Source of the DNA: Drosophila pseudoobscura
Lineage: Eukaryota > Arthropoda > Insecta > Diptera > Drosophilidae
Assembly: GCF_009870125.1 (NCBI RefSeq)
Contig: NC_046681.1
Coordinates: 18,799,001-18,863,000, forward strand
Reading direction: 5' to 3'
DNA: 64,000 nt
The notes under the pieces are model-generated. The model was not told where the DNA came from, searched no databases, and worked only from the letters and a program-made list of their open reading frames with translations. The position numbers were made by a program, and so were the translations under genes. Shown in pieces: positions 13,392 to 24,800 of this stretch; positions within the stretch are counted from its first letter, which is position 1, and each line of letters opens with the position of its first letter.

Positions 13392-13410
13392 TTCGCTTTT
13401 GCTCTTCAAA

Positions 13411-13683
13411 ATGCACCGCCTGTTTGAACCATTTTTTAGCCGCTTTAAAGAAGAGGAAATCATACATGCAATTAACCATGTTCAACGTGATAGCCATTGC
13501 AATGAATTGGACTCCGGAATGATAAACACGGTCAGCCATTTACAATTTTAAAATGATGATCCATTTGTCTTAGTCGTAAATGAGATGCATGTCCCTTGGG
13601 AAATCCGGGGCAATCGGTGGAAAGTGCTAGCCATTGCAGCCTGTAACTTGCATGCGGAGAGTTTTAATTTCTTGCACATGAAA
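13411..13683 (+). pseudogene. possible first exon of an unrecognised gene, copy 1, with in-frame TAA
   Basis: An ATG 20 bp after the Motif 1 element opens a frame starting MHRLFEPFFSRFKEEE. It stops at TAA 13549-13551 after 46 codons, but the same frame then stays open to 13683 and reads protein-like (NDDPFVLVVNEMHVPW). A GTGATAAGT donor at 13684 and a TATTACAG acceptor ending at 13744 would give a 61 bp, phase-0 intron. A donor at 13487 with the TTTGTCTTAG acceptor ending at 13573 would splice out the TAA and keep frame. So this is either a spliced exon pair, readthrough, or a decayed exon. No family recognised. Confidence 0.45.
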
Positions 13684-13754
13684 GTGATAAGTAACATTAT
13701 AATATATAATAAATATATTTATATATTTCCATAATATATTACAGGCCTGGAGGG

Positions 13755-14300
13755 ATGTCCAAGACGCATTGCACGAGGGTTTGCATTGCACGGACTAGGG
13801 GATATAAACGCCGGTTAATGGGCATTATCTATAACGGATGCCCCGCCAAATTAGTGGCAGAAGTGAACGCCGCCAGAGAGTTTCCTGTTTTATGGAGCTA
13901 TACTCACCTGCGCAAAATTTTGGCGCAGGATCACGAAATTATTGACACCGTGCTGGAAGATACGTACAGCTTAGAGTTCAATGCCAACGATTGGCGGGAC
14001 AAGGTGTATCCACCGGTGTATGGAGATGTAGAAGATCTCATCGCCAGGGAGGTACGAGAGGTAAAATTGTTGGTTGCACGCATTTGTTCATACCCAGCGA
14101 CTCCGTTCACCACCATCAGCAGGCTGAAATGCAATAACCTGGAGTTGTGGTGCATATCTATCATCTCTTTGGTGAAAAAATTCGTGGAGTTTATGCCGAA
14201 GCCATCATGGGAGGAATTTGAGCAAAATCAACATCGGTTCATTGCACGTCTGGTTGGAGTCGCAGAGATCCTAGTGCGGTCTTCCGAGGGTACGCGATAA
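13755..14300 (+). CDS. unrecognised 181-codon ORF, tandem copy 1
   Basis: Longest plus-strand frame in the unit, from ATG 13755 to TAA 14300. I do not recognise the protein. It is mixed alpha-like and soluble, with no signal peptide or clear membrane segment; the middle reads NDWRDKVYPPVYGDVEDLI and the end is rich in hydrophobic heptad-like spacing. It lies just after a likely intron acceptor (TATTACAG at 13744). The spliced frame from the upstream exon gives AWRDVQDALHEGLHCTD, then TAG at 13796-13798, and the long frame is offset by one base there, which suggests a 1-nt insertion in a once longer gene. It is convergent with the minus-strand gene at 14654, with 353 bp between stops. Copy 2 is identical. 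Confidence 0.6.
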   Translation: MSKTHCTRVCIARTRGYKRRLMGIIYNGCPAKLVAEVNAAREFPVLWSYTHLRKILAQDHEIIDTVLEDTYSLEFNANDWRDKVYPPVYGDVEDLIAREVREVKLLVARICSYPATPFTTISRLKCNNLELWCISIISLVKKFVEFMPKPSWEEFEQNQHRFIARLVGVAEILVRSSEGTR

Positions 14301-14653
14301 ACCAATCGGTTTAGTATAAATCGATCTCCAAATCTTTATTATCTACATCACTTTACTAGTTTTAAACTTACCGGTCACGCCCAAATGTTTCACTGTGGCA
14401 CTCTTTGTTAGCCTGCCCCCAACTTGAGACATTTCCTTGCGAGGATTATAAATATATGATTATATATATATGTGTCTACCTTTGGCTAAAAAAAAAACAA
14501 GGCGGGGCGAGTGAGAGAGGGAGGCGTTTCTGGAAGAAAGTACAGTTGTGCCTCCGACGACGAACGCAAAAGTCAGATATCCCAAGGCGGCTTTCTTTGT
14601 GCGGTCGTGGGGCAACATTTACTACTCGCGTAAAAAAGATACAAAATCTTAGC

Positions 14654-15082
14654 CTAAACTAAATCTAAGGTTGAGTCTGGTGTGGATATCGATGCGGCAG
14701 CACGTCGTTGCTTTAGCTCCTGCTGATGCCTGAGTGTCACTGCCAGGAACTGCAAGTATTCCTCGTCGATGGTTGTCGCCGCAGCTGCCGTCTCCGCCTC
14801 CTCTTCGGCTTCGGAAGTGGAGCTCTCCTCCAGGCACTGCTCGCGCTCCTCCTGCTGCGGATATTGTCCTTGGCAAAGACGCTGCACCTGCATGTGGTGC
14901 CACTGGAAGAGCCTTCTGTGCGTGTTGCTCCACATCTCGGCTGCCGTTCCTCCTCCCATGATCGATGATGCCGCTTGTCTGACCGCAGCCTCCTGCTTCT
15001 GCCTGCGGCCGCGTCGGCTGCGCTGGCTGCTCCTTGAGCGGCTTCTGTTCCTTCGCATCTCTAGGGGCACCACCTCCAGCAT
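14654..15082 (-). CDS. small Arg/Ser-rich and acidic protein, unknown function, tandem copy 1
   Basis: The ATG at 15082 gives 142 residues to TAG at 14654. The N-terminus is basic and RS-rich (about residues 9-30), then comes a compact segment with MGGGTAAEMWSNTHRRLFQW (about 42-61), an acidic Glu/Ser region (about 82-100), an Ala run, and a C-terminal EEYLQFLAVTLRHQQELKQR helix. Composition and ordered blocks look like a real conserved protein rather than chance, but I cannot name the family. The 5' flank at 15090-15180 has CAGCTG and TTGCCAC words typical of fly housekeeping promoters. A competing frame on the same strand (to 15281) begins in AT-rich DNA and is less likely. Convergent with the ORF ending at 14300. 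Confidence 0.65.
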   Translation of the reverse strand: MLEVVPLEMRRNRSRSRSSQRSRRGRRQKQEAAVRQAASSIMGGGTAAEMWSNTHRRLFQWHHMQVQRLCQGQYPQQEEREQCLEESSTSEAEEEAETAAAATTIDEEYLQFLAVTLRHQQELKQRRAAASISTPDSTLDLV

Positions 15083-17239
15083 GAACACTGTGGCGTTGCC
15101 ACAGAAGAGAGAAACAGCTGACGTTTGAAGCGCTGCCAGAGTGGCAAAAATAGCGGGAAACCACAGACAGAAGGCGCGTAGATTTGATGTATTTGAATGC
15201 GAAAAATAATAAACATTTTAGACAATTAAATATATCCAAACATTTTCCAAGAAAACTAAAAAGTGCCCAGAACTTTATCAAAAATAGTTGAAATGAAATT
15301 TCAATGAAATAGTATGATTGGTTGTTGTAATTTCATTGAAATGAACTCCAATCCATAGGAATATTCAGGCCAATCCTTGTTCAGCGACCATGCCCACGCC
15401 TCAATGACTTTAATTTACTTTTTCTGCTTTCCGAGCACTTCTGCACTCCTCTCTGTCCGAAAGGGCAAACTCCAAATCCAAAGCCAAAGCCAATCCCTGC
15501 CAGCACCAGTACCAGAGCTAGAGCCGAAGGTAGAGGCAGAGGCGGAGGCATAGTCCATAGTGCATCAAAATGTTTTGTTTTTCTTGCAAATTCAAATCCC
15601 GTGCTTATAAATTTCGGTCGATCGGTCTCAAAGGAAGAGAAGGAGTGCAGCCTTTACCTCTGCCGCAGGACCTACAGAACCAAACGAGAGCTGGAAACTG
15701 GACTAAGGATTAGGGCGGATCAATTTGGTTTGTGGTGCGAATGCAAATTGGCCAGCGGTACGGTTTAAATGAGGCTCAACAAAAGGCGGAAGCAGTGCAT
15801 GAGTGCATCCTGCTGTGCCGGAACAACAAATGGACAAATGAACAAGGATGTCCATCGACCAGAGGGGATCGATGTCTATCATGAAATGTACCTGCATGGA
15901 AATTGGGTTTACACCTTTTTTTGGCCAATATGTTCATAAAACAATTTAGAGATTTACAAGGGGATCAACTTGAATGTGGTTCAGCAGCAGCAGGACAGAG
16001 GACACACGCTCCTGCATATCCTGTATCTGTATCTTTGTATCTCCATCTGCATATTGTCTCTGTATCTTTCGCTCTCCGACGAGTGGGTGTGTTTGTATTG
16101 CGGTTTAAGTGAGACGCAAAAAAAGGCGCGTGGTTATGGATATCATCATCATCCTCAATCCTCAATCCTCCCTCCCTTCATCCAGCAGAGTGGGAGAGCA
16201 CTTCATATGTGTTTTCTTTGGGTACGAGGGGGAGGGGGGGTCGTTCGGGGGCATTTTCATTCTCGATAAAGTAATATGCGCTCTGATAATATGAAAAATA
16301 TCCTACGGCCAGGATTTGCACGCACTTATTCCCTTTTAATGGACTTGGACACACAGCCTGGCACAGCCTGGGATTTATTTTGCATATTTTTTACGTGTCG
16401 TGTCCCAAAAAAACAGGTTTTCAGTCCACCACATCGTGATCTTTCTGTGAGCCACTCCTGAATCCCCATTCCAAAAGCCCGAGGAGCCGCCTCGCACCAC
16501 AGGGAGCAGGAGGATTGGTCCTCACTTGAGCGACATTAGGGACAATTTTCATTTTGCAGGACATGCAAATGGATTGTGAGAACAGGACGACAATCAGTCG
16601 AAGTACAGGTACATCGCCACCGCCCGCTCTCTTCGGGCGATCTGTGCGTGGGATTATAATTCTTAAGCACGGGATCAGAGAAAAGCAAATCAAAGCCCTT
16701 TTGCGGCTGGAAAAGGGTGCACTGCACCGCCACACAGGACAATAGACCGTAGACCGTGGGTCGCGGGGCAGTGGCAAGAGGCAGGGATGCAGGAGGCAGG
16801 AGGCAGGACAAGTTAGTAACTCTCATTACTTTAAATGGATTTCAATTAAGTTGCAAATTGATCTCGACAACAATTGAGTCCCGTCGAGGCGTTTGAGTGG
16901 GTGCTTTGCTTTACCCAAAAAGGGATGAGAATGCGAAGGAGGCTGAGAAGGCTCGGGGTACGGCGAGTCCTAAGCCCAACAAAGGGCGCTGCCTGCTGCC
17001 TGCCGCTGATCCTGCAGTGCTGCTTGTCGCTTTTTGGTGGCTGCTTTTGGGCTGCTGCTGCTGCTCTTTTCCATCTTTCCCATTCATCTGCTGCTCGGGA
17101 TTCCATCTGTAAGCGATACGCGGTGAATCGCGAGTGGCAGCTGCTCCCCCGCTCACCCGCTCCCCCGCTCGCTTGCTCCATTTGCCAATGACTGGCAGTT
17201 TTTCCAGTGGCCCTCCACTTCACACCCTTTCACAATGCG
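15083..17239. other. non-coding part of tandem copy 1
   Basis: Promoter-proximal sequence of the minus-strand gene, then about 2 kb with no recognised gene. An inverted TTTCATTGAAAT-type word pair occurs near 15295-15345. The distal 500 bp is GC-rich and repetitive (CTGCTG and GCTCACCCGCTC units). Confidence 0.6.
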
Positions 17240-17865
17240 TCCTTGCAGCGTCACTCGTTCCACGACGCACGGAGGCAGCTAGCTCCAGACGCTTGCTACA
17301 AAGTTGTTTAATTACTGCCGCGATTTACTTTGGGTATTACTGAACCCTAACAACACTATTACACAGCCCGCAAGGTAGTTTGGTTTGTTAATTAGTCCGG
17401 TTCTTTTTTATTTCTTGAACATTTAACACGGATCTCCAATTGTAGTTGTAGTGCAAGAGGAAGAGAGCAAGAGAAGTGAGGAGAGCGTGTGTTGTAGCCC
17501 TAGTACAGTGCAACCATTTTCCAAAAGGTTGGCAGCGTCGCGCTTAACTCATGGGACTGGCAACGATAGCATGGATATCCGATATCTTTGGACTTCGGTA
17601 TTTTTCGTTGCAGTAAAATCAAGATCGTCATCGATGTTATCGATGGTTGAAAATTCGACTGAACCTGCCCACGCGATAGTATCGCGCGAAAAAATTTAAC
17701 AAGTATTTTTAATACTTTTCGGTATTTTTTGAGGTCAAAATTGAACCGAGGGTATATTTTGTCAAGTGTGGGCATGGCTAAGTATTCTATTTAGCTATTA
17801 ATATTCCACGGAAGATCAAAAACGAGAAATATGTATGTAACTTAAATTCTTCAGTATATTCACGG

Positions 17866-17943
17866 TATATTTTTAAAATGAGATGGTATATTTTGGTATA
17901 TTTCTGAGGCTATACCATATGGCCAAGACAAGGGGTCACACTG
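17866..17943 (+). promoter_or_regulatory. GGTATATTT repeats and Motif 1 promoter, copy 2
   Basis: Same block as at 13314-13391. GGTCACACTG lies at 17934-17943 and the following ATG at 17963. Confidence 0.6.
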
Positions 17944-17962
17944 TTCGCTTTTGCTCTTCAAA

Positions 17963-18235
17963 ATGCACCGCCTGTTTGAACCATTTTTTAGCCGCTTTAA
18001 AGAAGAGGAAATCATACATGCAATTAACCATGTTCAACGTGATAGCCATTGCAATGAATTGGACTCCGGAATGATAAACACGGTCAGCCATTTACAATTT
18101 TAAAATGATGATCCATTTGTCTTAGTCGTAAATGAGATGCATGTCCCTTGGGAAATCCGGGGCAATCGGTGGAAAGTGCTAGCCATTGCAGCCTGTAACT
18201 TGCATGCGGAGAGTTTTAATTTCTTGCACATGAAA
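17963..18235 (+). pseudogene. possible first exon of the unrecognised gene, copy 2, with in-frame TAA
   Basis: Identical to the copy 1 exon, including the TAA now at 18101-18103, so the interruption predates the duplication or is tolerated in both copies. The same donor and acceptor alternatives exist. Confidence 0.45.
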
Positions 18236-18306
18236 GTGATAAGTAACATTATAATATATAATAAATATATTTATATATTTCCATAATATATTACAGGCCT
18301 GGAGGG

Positions 18307-18852
18307 ATGTCCAAGACGCATTGCACGAGGGTTTGCATTGCACGGACTAGGGGATATAAACGCCGGTTAATGGGCATTATCTATAACGGATGCCCCGCCA
18401 AATTAGTGGCAGAAGTGAACGCCGCCAGAGAGTTTCCTGTTTTATGGAGCTATACTCACCTGCGCAAAATTTTGGCGCAGGATCACGAAATTATTGACAC
18501 CGTGCTGGAAGATACGTACAGCTTAGAGTTCAATGCCAACGATTGGCGGGACAAGGTGTATCCACCGGTGTATGGAGATGTAGAAGATCTCATCGCCAGG
18601 GAGGTACGAGAGGTAAAATTGTTGGTTGCACGCATTTGTTCATACCCAGCGACTCCGTTCACCACCATCAGCAGGCTGAAATGCAATAACCTGGAGTTGT
18701 GGTGCATATCTATCATCTCTTTGGTGAAAAAATTCGTGGAGTTTATGCCGAAGCCATCATGGGAGGAATTTGAGCAAAATCAACATCGGTTCATTGCACG
18801 TCTGGTTGGAGTCGCAGAGATCCTAGTGCGGTCTTCCGAGGGTACGCGATAA
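18307..18852 (+). CDS. unrecognised 181-codon ORF, tandem copy 2
   Basis: Identical in translation to the ORF at 13755-14300, with the same ATG, the same upstream acceptor (TATTACAG) and the same one-base frame offset relative to the spliced upstream frame. No known family recognised. Confidence 0.6.
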   Translation: MSKTHCTRVCIARTRGYKRRLMGIIYNGCPAKLVAEVNAAREFPVLWSYTHLRKILAQDHEIIDTVLEDTYSLEFNANDWRDKVYPPVYGDVEDLIAREVREVKLLVARICSYPATPFTTISRLKCNNLELWCISIISLVKKFVEFMPKPSWEEFEQNQHRFIARLVGVAEILVRSSEGTR

Positions 18853-19207
18853 ACCAATCGGTTTAGTATAAATCGATCTCCAAATCTTTATTATCTACAT
18901 CACTTTACTAGTTTTAAACTTACCGGTCACGCCCAAATGTTTCACTGTGGCACTCTTTGTTAGCCTGCCCCCAACTTGAGACATTTCCTTGCGAGGATTA
19001 TAAATATATGATTATATATATATATGTGTCTACCTTTGGCTAAAAAAAAAACAAGGCGGGGCGAGTGAGAGAGGGAGGCGTTTCTGGAAGAAAGTACAGT
19101 TGTGCCTCCGACGACGAACGCAAAAGTCAGATATCCCAAGGCGGCTTTCTTTGTGCGGTCGTGGGGCAACATTTACTACTCGCGTAAAAAAGATACAAAA
19201 TCTTAGC

Positions 19208-19636
19208 CTAAACTAAATCTAAGGTTGAGTCTGGTGTGGATATCGATGCGGCAGCACGTCGTTGCTTTAGCTCCTGCTGATGCCTGAGTGTCACTGCCAG
19301 GAACTGCAAGTATTCCTCGTCGATGGTTGTCGCCGCAGCTGCCGTCTCCGCCTCCTCTTCGGCTTCGGAAGTGGAGCTCTCCTCCAGGCACTGCTCGCGC
19401 TCCTCCTGCTGCGGATATTGTCCTTGGCAAAGACGCTGCACCTGCATGTGGTGCCACTGGAAGAGCCTTCTGTGCGTGTTGCTCCACATCTCGGCTGCCG
19501 TTCCTCCTCCCATGATCGATGATGCCGCTTGTCTGACCGCAGCCTCCTGCTTCTGCCTGCGGCCGCGTCGGCTGCGCTGGCTGCTCCTTGAGCGGCTTCT
19601 GTTCCTTCGCATCTCTAGGGGCACCACCTCCAGCAT
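19208..19636 (-). CDS. small Arg/Ser-rich and acidic protein, unknown function, tandem copy 2
   Basis: Identical in translation to the 142-residue gene at 14654-15082: basic RS-rich N-terminus, central MGGGTAAEMW block, acidic stretch and C-terminal EEYLQFLAVTLRHQQ helix. Its full coding sequence and the 5' flank are included in the duplicated unit, so both copies could be expressed. Confidence 0.65.
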   Translation of the reverse strand: MLEVVPLEMRRNRSRSRSSQRSRRGRRQKQEAAVRQAASSIMGGGTAAEMWSNTHRRLFQWHHMQVQRLCQGQYPQQEEREQCLEESSTSEAEEEAETAAAATTIDEEYLQFLAVTLRHQQELKQRRAAASISTPDSTLDLV

Positions 19637-21881
19637 GAACACTGTGGCGTTGCCACAGAAGAGAGAAACAGCTGACGTTTGAAGCGCTGCCAGAGTGGCA
19701 AAAATAGCGGGAAACCACAGACAGAAGGCGCGTAGATTTGATGTATTTGAATGCGAAAAATAATAAACATTTTAGACAATTAAATATATCCAAACATTTT
19801 CCAAGAAAACTAAAAAGTGCCCAGAACTTTATCAAAAATAGTTGAAATGAAATTTCAATGAAATAGTATGATTGGTTGTTGTAATTTCATTGAAATGAAC
19901 TCCAATCCATAGGAATATTCAGGCCAATCCTTGTTCAGCGACCATGCCCACGCCTCAATGACTTTAATTTACTTTTTCTGCTTTCCGAGCACTTCTGCAC
20001 TCCTCTCTGTCCGAAAGGGCAAACTCCAAATCCAAAGCCAAAGCCAATCCCTGCCAGCACCAGTACCAGAGCTAGAGCCGAAGGTAGAGGCAGAGGCGGA
20101 GGCATAGTCCATAGTGCATCAAAATGTTTTGTTTTTCTTGCAAATTCAAATCCCGTGCTTATAAATTTCGGTCGATCGGTCTCAAAGGAAGAGAAGGAGT
20201 GCAGCCTTTACCTCTGCCGCAGGACCTACAGAACCAAACGAGAGCTGGAAACTGGACTAAGGATTAGGGCGGATCAATTTGGTTTGTGGTGCGAATGCAA
20301 ATTGGCCAGCGGTACGGTTTAAATGAGGCTCAACAAAAGGCGGAAGCAGTGCATGAGTGCATCCTGCTGTGCCGGAACAACAAATGGACAAATGAACAAG
20401 GATGTCCATCGACCAGAGGGGATCGATGTCTATCATGAAATGTACCTGCATGGAAATTGGGTTTACACCTTTTTTTGGCCAATATGTTCATAAAACAATT
20501 TAGAGATTTACAAGGGGATCAACTTGAATGTGGTTCAGCAGCAGCAGGACAGAGGACACACGCTCCTGCATATCCTGTATCTGTATCTTTGTATCTCCAT
20601 CTGCATATTGTCTCTGTATCTTTCGCTCTCCGACGAGTGGGTGTGTTTGTATTGCGGTTTAAGTGAGACGCAAAAAAAGGCGCGTGGTTATGGATATCAT
20701 CATCATCCTCAATCCTCAATCCTCCCTCCCTTCATCCAGCAGAGTGGGAGAGCACTTCATATGTGTTTTCTTTGGGTACGAGGGGGAGGGGGGGTCGTTC
20801 GGGGGCATTTTCATTCTCGATAAAGTAATATGCGCTCTGATAATATGAAAAATATCCTACGGCCAGGATTTGCACGCACTTATTCCCTTTTAATGGACTT
20901 GGACACACAGCCTGGCACAGCCTGGGATTTATTTTGCATATTTTTTACGTGTCGTGTCCCAAAAAAACAGGTTTTCAGTCCACCACATCGTGATCTTTCT
21001 GTGAGCCACTCCTGAATCCCCATTCCAAAAGCCCGAGGAGCCGCCTCGCACCACAGGGAGCAGGAGGATTGGTCCTCACTTGAGCGACATTAGGGACAAT
21101 TTTCATTTTGCAGGACATGCAAATGGATTGTGAGAACAGGACGACAATCAGTCGAAGTACAGGTACATCGCCACCGCCCGCTCTCTTCGGGCGATCTGTG
21201 CGTGGGATTATAATTCTTAAGCACGGGATCAGAGAAAAGCAAATCAAAGCCCTTTTGCGGCTGGAAAAGGGTGCACTGCACCGCCACACAGGACAATAGA
21301 CCGTGGACCATGGGTCGCGGGTCGCGGGGCAGTGGCAAGAGGCAGGGATGCAGGAGGCAGGAGGCAGGACAAGTTAGTAACTCTCATTACTTTAAATGGA
21401 TTTCAATTAAGTTGCAAATTGATCTCGACAACAATTGAGTCCCGTCGAGGCGTTTGAGTGGGTGCTTTGCTTTACCCAAAAAGGGATGAGAATGCGAAGG
21501 AGGCTGAGAAGGCTCGGGGTACGGCGAGTCCTAAGCCCAACAATGGGCGCTGCCTGCTGCCTGCTGCCTGCCGCTGATCCTGCAGTGCTGCTTGTCGCTT
21601 TTTGGTGGCTGCTTTTGGGCTGCTGCTGCTGCTCTTTTCCATCTTTTCCATTCATCTGCTGCTCGGGATTCCATCTGTAAGCGATACGCGGTGAAACGCG
21701 AGTGGCAGCTGCTCCCCCGCTCACCCGCTCACCCGCTCCCCCGCTCGCTTGCTCCATTTGCCAATGACTGGCAGTTTTTCCAGTGGCAGTGGCAGCGGCA
21801 GCCAAGTGGCTTGGGTCCTGCCGCTGACAGGATAACGAGATTTTTCAAGTGGCCCTCCACTTCACACCCTTTCACAATGCG
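19637..21881. other. non-coding part of tandem copy 2
   Basis: Counterpart of 15083-17239. It keeps the roughly 65 bp around 21785-21850 that copy 1 has lost. No gene recognised. Confidence 0.6.
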
Positions 21882-24800
21882 ATACGCGATGCAGGGGCGG
21901 GCAGGCAGGCCGCAAATCAATCTAATTCCAGATCCAAGTCCTGGCCTCCTTGCCATGTCCTTTTCGATGTGCTGCTCCTCATTCCCTGTCCAAAGTCTTA
22001 GCAGATTTCTCTCGCAATTAGTTGGCAGGAAATGCAGGAAAATGCGGCGTAAAAAACGATTTTCCAAGAGCTTGAACATAGACAGAAGGATCGCCAAGGA
22101 TCACAGAGGATCACAGGTTGCAAAAATATATTAAAGGATCGTAGGATCGTAGGATCATAGGTACCTCAGAGTCGAAGCAATCAAATGCGCATCAGCAATC
22201 ATCGCAAAAAGCGAGAAAACAAGAGAAAGAGAGAGAGAGAGAGAGAAGCGAGGCGTGTGAAGAGGACACGAAAAAAGTGAGCAGAAAAAAGGACATGGTG
22301 GAGGAGTGGGGGGTGGTGTGGCCCTGTCCTCTCTCTCGGTTTCTTCTGTGTTGCCATACAACATGGCTTATCCCCGGCTGAGCCTTGCTGCAACGATTTG
22401 TTGCAACGGTCAATTGAATGGCGGCCAGGGCAGTGGCAGTGCAAGAGGCAGTGGCAGGAGAGAAACGATCAACGAAATCAGGATCCAGAATCCAGTAGGC
22501 CCGAACCCCGGCAGGACCTTTGTTTAGGCTGTGTTTTTTAGGGGCCCGGAAAACACACAACAGAACACGGGGATAACAGGAGGGAAAACACAGAACACTA
22601 GAGAGAACCGAAAAGAAACGAAAAGAGAACAGAACAGAAAAGCAAATAGAGCCACACACGAGGCGGCAGTCAGCGGCAGTCAGCAGGCAGCAGGCAGCAG
22701 GAGAGCCTTGGAAGAACGGGAGCTCCTGCCTAGTATGTCCTACATATATCCCATATGTATATGCCTGGGGCAATGCTTTCCTTCCTTTCCTCCAAACAAT
22801 CCTTTCGTTGCTCGTCCGCTTCTGTCGTGTTTGTTTGCCAATTTGTGTTTGGCTTTGTCTGAGAGGTGACGGAAAATGTCGAAACAAGAGCCAACAGAAG
22901 AGGAGGAGGAAGGGGGCAACAGCCCAGGAGCAGCAGCAGGACGCCACAGTCCTGGGCATCGCCTTTATTCTGATTTGTGAGATTTGTCAAGAAAGAGTTA
23001 CAGCAAACAACAGGCCAGAAAAGGACAAAAAACAGAGACATACAGAAATGTTAGAGTCTGGGGAGAGAGACAGAGAAACAAAAAAGAGACAGAGAGACAG
23101 CCGAGAAAGCCCAGAGAGAGAGAGATAGAGAGGGAGAGAGTCTGAGTCTCTCCTTCTAATTAATTGAGTCGAAATAATTTTGGGTAAAGAGGCCAAAAGT
23201 TATGCCATTTCCTTTTTTGTTTCCCTTCCATTTCCATTCGACAAATATTTGTGCGGCCATTCGGTGGAAAGTCTCGCTCCTGCTTGCCGCACAACAAACA
23301 TCCTTCGGGGCACATAATTTAAATTTTTAATTACGCATCAAATCAACACGCAAAAATTATGACAGCCCAAGCCCACCCCCCCAAAAACAACCCCCCATAA
23401 ACAGGAACCCCACGGCACAAGCAAAGGCCAGAATGCGATGAAAGATGTTTCCCATTACGTCCCACCCACCACCTTGCTTCACGTCCATGGAAAAGGGATT
23501 ACAATACGAATTTTGGTATGGATATACATATATCTGGAATGATATATATAAGGATATTAAATGTAGCTTTATACATTGAAGATCACAATTTGTATTACAT
23601 TTCTCTTAATTTTGGAGTGTTTAATAGTTTTTAATCTCTGAACCACTTTGAATCTCTTGGGCACACACTCTTTGGGATATTTTATGGTGATTTTGTCTGT
23701 ACCCCAAAGAATATAGTATAATCTGATGATATCTAAAATTATTTAAACGGATAGATTTGAAAGGGATTATCTCAGGTGTACTTTCTTTAGTTGGAATCAT
23801 TAGTGTCCAAGAGCCAAGATATCACAGATTTCAACGCATTGGAAACATCAATGGAGAAACGAGAACTTTTAGTACATGTACTTCAAGATTTCGATATGGA
23901 AATTATGCATATAGAGTGCTGAAAAATTGATCATATTGATGATCCAAAAGAATCCCAACTCAAGAACTTGCAAGCAAGAGTTCCCGGAGTAAGTTTTAGG
24001 CTTTAAAAAACTGCTTTCCATAGTTCGAGTCACTTTTTTGGAATAATAGGCTTAAGAGCGATTGAAAACAGTCTCTAAAATGGAGAATGGCATGCAAAAA
24101 GAATCATTTGATTTCACCCAAACATGAATTTACTACATCACTACTTAACAACATCAAAGATAGTTCGCCTGGAATCCTTGAAGGATATTTTTAGCACCAT
24201 AATCGGGACGTTCCGTTGTAAAGATCTGACCTGTCGAATGATTTCTCACATTGTAGTGTGTTTGGGTTTTGATCTATCATATTTAATGGATCTGCGGAGG
24301 GATCCCCTCTTTTCCAAAAAAGAAATCCTGAGTCCTGTAGTCTTTGAATCCTGCCTCAATAGCCGTTTCTCAAATACAGAGAGAATGAGGCAAATACTGA
24401 CCAAAGTGTGGCGTTGTTTACGCAAATATAAGCCCAGGGAACACACAGGGAATCATCAGACATCCAGATTTCGGCAGGGATTCGAATGCAGAGATGTGGA
24501 AAAGTGCAGCTGCTGCTGTGTCTCTCTCTCTTTAGAGATCTCTCTCTCTCCCCCTGACTATTCGTCTACTTCGCTATTGCTGTCCCTTTCTCGCAGAGGC
24601 CTCTCTCAATCCCCTGTTTTTTTGATCGTTTTGGGCGACCATTTTGGTATTTGCCATCACGCCCCGCTTCCTTTCGTCCTTCATTCATCCATCGGTTTTA
24701 TTGCACCTTTTGTTCTCTCTTCCCTCTCTCTTCCCTCTCTCTCCCTCTCTCTCTATCCGTCTCTTTCTCTGCCTCGTAATCGAAGCAATTTGCACGCTTT

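Larger units (their letters stand above)
12691..17239. repeat. tandem duplication, copy 1
   Basis: Direct repeat of 17243-21881. It begins TTGCAGCGTC and ends CACAATGCG, and only TCC (17240-17242) separates it from copy 2. The offset is 4552 for the first half, and 4554 after one extra TA unit in copy 2 (near 14470 against 19020). The unit contains two small genes, one per strand, plus about 2 kb of non-coding DNA. Copy 1 lacks roughly 65 bp near 17210 that copy 2 has, apparently lost between short AGTGGC direct repeats. Confidence 0.97.
17243..21881. repeat. tandem duplication, copy 2
   Basis: Second copy of the 4.6 kb unit in the same orientation. Proteins read from both copies are identical. 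Differences I can see are a C/A change at 12701/17253, one TA repeat unit, and then a cluster in the last 550 bp or so: two insertions of about 7 bp, a repeated ACCCGCTC-type unit, several substitutions, and the 65 bp absent from copy 1. Head-to-tail joining of unit end to unit start favours a genuine tandem event over a haplotype misjoin. Confidence 0.97.

Noticed and set aside
14649-15281. 210-codon minus-strand frame overlapping the 142-residue gene
   Set aside because: It starts in AT-rich DNA and reads the conserved-looking RS-rich and EEYLQF segments out of frame, so the 142-residue frame fits better. The same applies at 19203-19835.
22192-22959. 255-codon minus-strand frame upstream of Gsc
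   Set aside because: Low-complexity Ser/Leu/Phe translation of GA-rich DNA; no promoter, splice sites or domain.
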